Shown here in pieces: positions 21,325 through 24,365 of a DNA stretch of 24,365 bases (positions are counted from its first letter, which is position 1; the number at the start of each line of letters is the position of its first letter). The stretch spans positions 1 to 24,365 of the IMG/VR virus record IMGVR_UViG_3300024259_000151. The stretch is one strand, 5' to 3'. The stretch comes from a virus. Below the pieces are notes generated by a model. That model ran no database searches. It was given only the letters and a program-made list of their open reading frames with translations, and was not told the DNA's origin. The translations under genes and the position numbers were made by a program.

Positions 21325-22539
21325 TTAAAAACTACTTACTCCCCATTTTGGCGGTGTTTTCAGTGGATATTTTCTAAACACTAAATAACCAAAAGCATCT
21401 GATATGTGCGACAAATCTTGACTGCTTTTGTCAATCTCGCCGTAATTGTCAATTCCGACTTGTTCCAAATCTCGGATTAAATACTTACAATTTTTAGTAA
21501 TTCTTATTTTATTTTTATCGAATGCGTTATTTACACCAGCGATTCTGTTTTTTACTCTCGGATTTCTAATCCCTTGAATTTTTATTCCCGCTTTTTGCAG
21601 AATTTGAATGTCAGATAAACTCGCAGAGGTCTTTCTCGCTTTTCCAGTCATATCTGGAAACGCCGTAATTGTTTTGTTCGGGTATTTCTCTTTCAACACC
21701 TCGACAAGTCGAAATGTGTTTGAGTTTCGCAGATAAAACTCATCGAAAATTATTAGTTCATCTTGTATTTGTTCACTGATAACCGCAGTGAGTGGGTCAA
21801 CATTGAAGTCAATGCCTACGAGTATTTCGTTCTTTTGCGGTTTATAATTGTCAATTATGTATTCACGATTAAATTCATAATAGGCTGGTTGGTTATTTAT
21901 ATTGACAAATTCACCATTTATATATTGTTCAATCAGTTGGCTGTCGTAATTGTCGAACAATGATTGAATATAATCCTCTGGCAGATAGTGATTATCGGTT
22001 GTCTTTGCTTTGATTAACTTACCGATTTTCTTTTCAACAAACAGTTCATAGGTATGTTTATAGCCCTCTGGTGTGGTTACGATTGAACCAGTCCCGTTTT
22101 TACTACCGCTAATCCTCGCAAGTGCCTTGACCCATAAGTCTTTTTGGTCTGCTTTTCTGATAATATCAAACTCATCAATGATAAAATCAGTAACCTCAAA
22201 TCCTACTATCTTTTGAGGATTGTCACCACTTCTGAATATTATCTCTCCACACACATAATCATTGACCTTTATTTTTAGGTCTGATTTAATCAATTTGTAA
22301 TTTATGCCTTTTTCATCGAAATATTCAGTGAATAAAGGTAAATCCACATCACGAAGTAGGCGATATGTCGGTGCTATTATTAGCAATTTGACTTTGCCTT
22401 TGCGTTTAACCGACAAATGAATGTACTTGTAAATGATTGCTCTGGTCTTTCCCGAACGATAACCACCCACAATAGCTGTATATCTCTCTTTCGAGGTTGC
22501 AAACTCTTTTTGGTGCGGTAGGTAGTTTTTAATGTTCAT
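21325..22539 (-). CDS. terL: Terminase large subunit
   Basis: This 404-residue packaging motor has an N-terminal ATPase and a C-terminal RNase H-like nuclease. Walker A is GGYRSGKT at residues 25-32, Walker B is FIIDEFD at 119-125, and the coupling motif region contains GSIVTTPEGY. The nuclease half shows the first acidic strand ILVGIDFNVDP, a second region TAFPDMTGKARKTS, and a late acidic motif near SHISDAFGYLVF. It translocates DNA into the prohead through the portal encoded next and cuts the concatemer. Length and motif order fit a compact Terminase_6/Terminase_3-type subunit. Packaging mode (cos or pac) cannot be read from this alone. Confidence 0.95.
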   Translation of the reverse strand: MNIKNYLPHQKEFATSKERYTAIVGGYRSGKTRAIIYKYIHLSVKRKGKVKLLIIAPTYRLLRDVDLPLFTEYFDEKGINYKLIKSDLKIKVNDYVCGEIIFRSGDNPQKIVGFEVTDFIIDEFDIIRKADQKDLWVKALARISGSKNGTGSIVTTPEGYKHTYELFVEKKIGKLIKAKTTDNHYLPEDYIQSLFDNYDSQLIEQYINGEFVNINNQPAYYEFNREYIIDNYKPQKNEILVGIDFNVDPLTAVISEQIQDELIIFDEFYLRNSNTFRLVEVLKEKYPNKTITAFPDMTGKARKTSASLSDIQILQKAGIKIQGIRNPRVKNRIAGVNNAFDKNKIRITKNCKYLIRDLEQVGIDNYGEIDKSSQDLSHISDAFGYLVFRKYPLKTPPKWGVSSF

Positions 22540-22646
22540 TAAATAATTTCTTCTTCACTGTCTTTCTTGCCCTTAATTTTGTTGTCGATTTCCTTGTCGA
22601 ATGTTTCGAGTTCAAAATTGAATGTTTCCAATTTACCTATAGCCAT
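22539..22646 (-). CDS. Tiny protein between the terminase genes
   Basis: A 35-codon ORF begins 10 bases inside the end of the small-terminase gene and ends in TAATG, so its stop shares a base with the start of the large terminase. The product is charged, with repeated LETF segments (KLETFNFELETFDKEI) and an acidic EEE end. No function is recognised. The fit of both overlaps to the operon's style argues that it is translated, perhaps mainly to couple ribosomes into the large-terminase start, which has no strong SD of its own. No clear SD precedes it, so confidence is moderate. Confidence 0.5.
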   Translation of the reverse strand: MAIGKLETFNFELETFDKEIDNKIKGKKDSEEEII

Positions 22647-22981
22647 TCTATCTTTTCAACCTGTTTTTTGTTACTCGACACCTCTAACTTATCGTGTTGG
22701 TCGAGTAAATTTTTACCGAGCCAAACCAATAAAGTAGCATTTCCGTTCAACGCATATTTTATTTGTGCCTCGGACAATTTCATTTTCGTAGTTGCAAGTG
22801 CTTTTTTATAAACCTTGCAAAATCCCGATTTTTCATTCTGCATATTGCGACGGATAGTATCTTCTGAACATTCGAACCAATCAGCCATTGTAGAATATGT
22901 CGCTCTGAACTGACCGAGTAATTTTACTTGTTGGAGGTCAAATTCTTTTTTAGGCCTGCCAGCTTTCTTTTTTGTTGCCAT
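22637..22981 (-). CDS. Terminase small subunit-like HTH protein
   Basis: The start is placed at the ATG at 22981, preceded by GAGG at proper spacing; an upstream TTG at 22993 is less likely. The 114-residue product begins with a basic stretch (ATKKKAGRPKKEF), as in many phage DNA-binding proteins. A helix-turn-helix-like region (about 20-50, with TYSTMADWFECSEDTIRR) and a region reading ALNGNATLLVWLGKNLLDQ follow, as in small terminase subunits of the Nu1/TerS type. It lies just upstream of the large terminase, which supports recognition of packaging DNA. No ATPase motif is present, as expected. A general DNA-binding protein cannot be ruled out. Confidence 0.72.
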   Translation of the reverse strand: MATKKKAGRPKKEFDLQQVKLLGQFRATYSTMADWFECSEDTIRRNMQNEKSGFCKVYKKALATTKMKLSEAQIKYALNGNATLLVWLGKNLLDQHDKLEVSSNKKQVEKIEWL

Positions 22982-22989
22982 TTTGTTCC

Positions 22990-23754
22990 TCAAATATGGA
23001 GCGGATGGGTCGGATTCGCACCGCCTTTCTCTAACTGGTCGCCAGAGCCTCGCTTATGAGCATCCGCTTGTAATCTCTTTTCGCCTTTATACATCCCGGC
23101 ATTCATTTCGTCTATCTTTGAAAATGGTAATATTGGTACTGTTATCTTGCATGATTTATCTATTAGGTATATGTATCGAATTTGAAACCCTGCCAAAATC
23201 TCTGCATTAAGTTCTTTTATCGCATTCGACACCGTTAAATTCTTGGGATTATATTTCTTAGCCACTAACGGAACACACCCCATATTTAAACTCATACGGT
23301 GAATAATTTTGCCATCAGGTAATTTTATGATGCTTTTATTCTCTTTTATTTGAGTAAGATAAAAACCACTTGCCCTATAAATAACCCCATCGCCACATTG
23401 AGTTCCATCTGCAAAACTAACTATCCACTTTATATGCCCAGCATTCTTTTTTATTAGTTTCATACAAATAGATATACACCTGCTCTCTGAGTTTTTTGGC
23501 AAGTATTCATCAAAAGCCATTCTGTTAAGTTCAAGCATTTCGTTCCATTTTGTGTCATTTACAAGACCAAGCATTCTTCTCTTACTTATCGGATTGCCAA
23601 ATTGTAGGACACCGTGTAGTCTGCCATCCAAGAAAGCCCCGAAGTGTATTTTACTTGTTGGTGCAACCATACCTGAATAATGATGTTTCCTAACAAAGTC
23701 ATTTGCTATCTTTGCAGGAATAACCTTTACTCTGATGTCTTTAGCTCTACCCAT
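22990..23754 (-). CDS. mom: Mom-family DNA adenine modification protein
   Basis: The 254-residue product matches the Mom family, GNAT-fold proteins that in phage Mu convert adenine to an acetamido (methylcarbamoyl) form and protect DNA from host restriction. Visible family features are HHYSG near residue 24, HFGAFLDGRLHGVLQFG, ELNRMAF, NSESR near residue 90, and the block FADGTQCGDGVIYRASGF. It overlaps the ParB-like gene, suggesting that the two work together. The last ~25 codons are unusual: the DNA there folds into a tRNA-like shape and encodes a KGGANPTHPL tail. That tail is beyond the conserved enzyme core. The start at 23754 is taken because the conserved N-terminus follows directly; there is no strong SD, so translation probably depends on the upstream gene. 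Confidence 0.88.
   Translation of the reverse strand: MGRAKDIRVKVIPAKIANDFVRKHHYSGMVAPTSKIHFGAFLDGRLHGVLQFGNPISKRRMLGLVNDTKWNEMLELNRMAFDEYLPKNSESRCISICMKLIKKNAGHIKWIVSFADGTQCGDGVIYRASGFYLTQIKENKSIIKLPDGKIIHRMSLNMGCVPLVAKKYNPKNLTVSNAIKELNAEILAGFQIRYIYLIDKSCKITVPILPFSKIDEMNAGMYKGEKRLQADAHKRGSGDQLEKGGANPTHPLHI
22997..23067 (-). other. tRNA-like element embedded in the 3' end of the mom-like gene
   Basis: Read on the minus strand, the element starts GCGGATG and ends CATCCGC-T-CCA. This gives a perfect 7-bp acceptor-like stem (8 bp counting the flanking A-T) and a CCA end, about 71 bases in all. A T-arm-like piece GGCGG-TGCGAAT-CCGAC precedes the 3' stem: four of five pairs, with the loop differing from TTCRANY at one base. 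The D-arm is weak (CTC/GAG) and lacks GG. The anticodon arm is only CTGG-CGA-CCAG, so no normal 7-base anticodon loop forms. It is not a functional tRNA as read. It could be a tRNA mimic, a processing signal, or a relic of an attachment site. Confidence 0.5.
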
Positions 23755-24317
23755 TCGCTCACTATCCTAAATAATGCGTTCCCATTTGAATTTGTGTTAT
23801 TATATGTTTCAATATCTATATTTTTTTTAGATAAAATTAATGCTGATTTTATCTGTTCAGCCTGCACATCTGCCACAATAAATGCCATTTGCTGAAATGG
23901 CTCTTTATCACCATCTGGAAGAGTGAAATCCTCATCGCAATCATCAGGTCTTAAAAACTCAAACCCAAATTCATAATCGAATTCGAGTTCTTTCAATTCT
24001 GCTAATTCGATGTCAAGTAAAGGAAAATCCCAAATAGCGAAGTCACTTGTTTTATTATCTGCTATCCGGAATGCTTTAATTTGTGCAGGTGTAAGGTCAT
24101 TAGCTTTTATACAGGGTACTTCTTCCAATCCTAACTTTAAAGCAGCCTTGAGCCTTGTGTGTCCCGTTACAATGACATTTGAGTCGTCTATGACTATCGG
24201 CACTTTGAATCCGAACTCCTTTATTGAAGATGCAACATGATTTACTGCACCGTCATTTATACGAGGGTTATTATGATATGGGATTATCTCATTGATTTTT
24301 TTGTTTATTATTTTCAT
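23727..24317 (-). CDS. ParB/Srx-like N-terminal domain protein
   Basis: This 196-residue protein has the ParB N-domain pattern at about residues 5-95: a start like KINEIIPYHNNPR, then VIVTGHTRLKAALKLG near residues 48-63, then CIKANDLTPAQIKAFRIADNK. In phages this domain often sits beside or is fused to DNA-modifying enzymes, and here it overlaps a Mom-type gene by 28 bases. The acidic C-terminal part (about 100-196) resembles nothing I know. It lacks the long C-terminal DNA-binding half of chromosomal ParB, so plasmid-type partitioning is unlikely. An SD-like GAGG lies before the ATG. I infer a role linked to DNA modification rather than segregation; the domain call is firm, the role is not. 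Confidence 0.85.
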   Translation of the reverse strand: MKIINKKINEIIPYHNNPRINDGAVNHVASSIKEFGFKVPIVIDDSNVIVTGHTRLKAALKLGLEEVPCIKANDLTPAQIKAFRIADNKTSDFAIWDFPLLDIELAELKELEFDYEFGFEFLRPDDCDEDFTLPDGDKEPFQQMAFIVADVQAEQIKSALILSKKNIDIETYNNTNSNGNALFRIVSEWVELKTSE

Positions 24318-24365
24318 TCCTCGCCTCTAATATTTTGCTCATAATATTGATGTCTATTTTTGTTT
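24314..24365 (-). CDS. C-terminal end of an upstream gene, cut by the window edge
   Basis: The minus-strand frame that is open from the right edge ends in a TGA overlapping the next gene's start codon as ATGA. This stop/start arrangement recurs throughout the window, so I read it as the tail of a real gene. Only 16 residues are visible, ending in RGEE, and no function can be assigned. A second open frame also enters from the edge and ends at 24289, but it overlaps the next gene by 29 bases and is less likely. Confidence 0.45.
   Translation of the reverse strand, partial: NKNRHQYYEQNIRGEE

Noticed and set aside
22997-23067. A functional tRNA gene
   Set aside because: There is no proper 7-base anticodon loop, the D-loop lacks GG, one T-stem pair is a mismatch and one extra base lies between T-stem and acceptor.

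Overview
The window is a stretch of a tailed double-stranded DNA phage (or prophage) in which every credible gene lies on the minus strand, so transcription runs from the right end to the left. The DNA is AT-rich (roughly one third G+C), genes are tightly packed with many ATGA or TAATG stop/start overlaps, and strong Shine-Dalgarno sequences (AGGAGG type) are common. This points to a low-GC host that uses Shine-Dalgarno initiation; I cannot name it. A tail-tube protein, a tape measure and a frameshifted chaperone pair, with no sheath or contractile baseplate genes, indicate siphovirus morphology. I see no integrase, repressor of known type or tRNA gene set, so lifestyle is undecided.

Right part (24365 to about 6800, late genes). 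First come a ParB-like protein and a Mom-type DNA-modification enzyme, then a small terminase-like protein, the large terminase, portal, a two-piece minor head (MuF-type) protein with an unassigned C-terminal extension, scaffold, major capsid, connector and tail-completion proteins, tail terminator, tail tube, the G/GT tail-assembly chaperones (with an in-frame A AAA AAC slippery site), the tape measure, a hub-like tail protein, a second tail protein, a fibre-like protein and a LamG-type candidate receptor-binding protein. A lysis-type cluster follows: a membrane-anchored coiled-coil protein, a 55-residue protein and an M15 peptidase endolysin. A clear Rho-independent terminator at 6797-6831 ends this unit.

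Middle (6408-6796). This is the largest non-coding stretch. It has an AT-rich UP-like tract, two tandem TTGACA/TTGACC promoter-like elements and then about 260 bases of unusually GC-rich, apparently structured sequence whose two ends pair perfectly over 11 bases. It stops just before the ribosome binding site of the first early gene. It is either a free non-coding RNA or a very long structured 5' leader, and is the most interesting element here.

Left part (6392 to 1, early/replication genes). Small hypothetical and membrane peptides are followed by a Rad52/Erf-like annealing protein, SSB, zinc-finger proteins, a gene interrupted by two -1 shifts at A-runs, a small HTH-like protein, a DUF6291-type protein, a DnaC-like helicase loader, a NinB-like protein, a small protein behind its own promoter/operator, and a RusA-like resolvase. 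Together these form a recombination-dependent replication module. Two early genes share an identical leader plus first codons.
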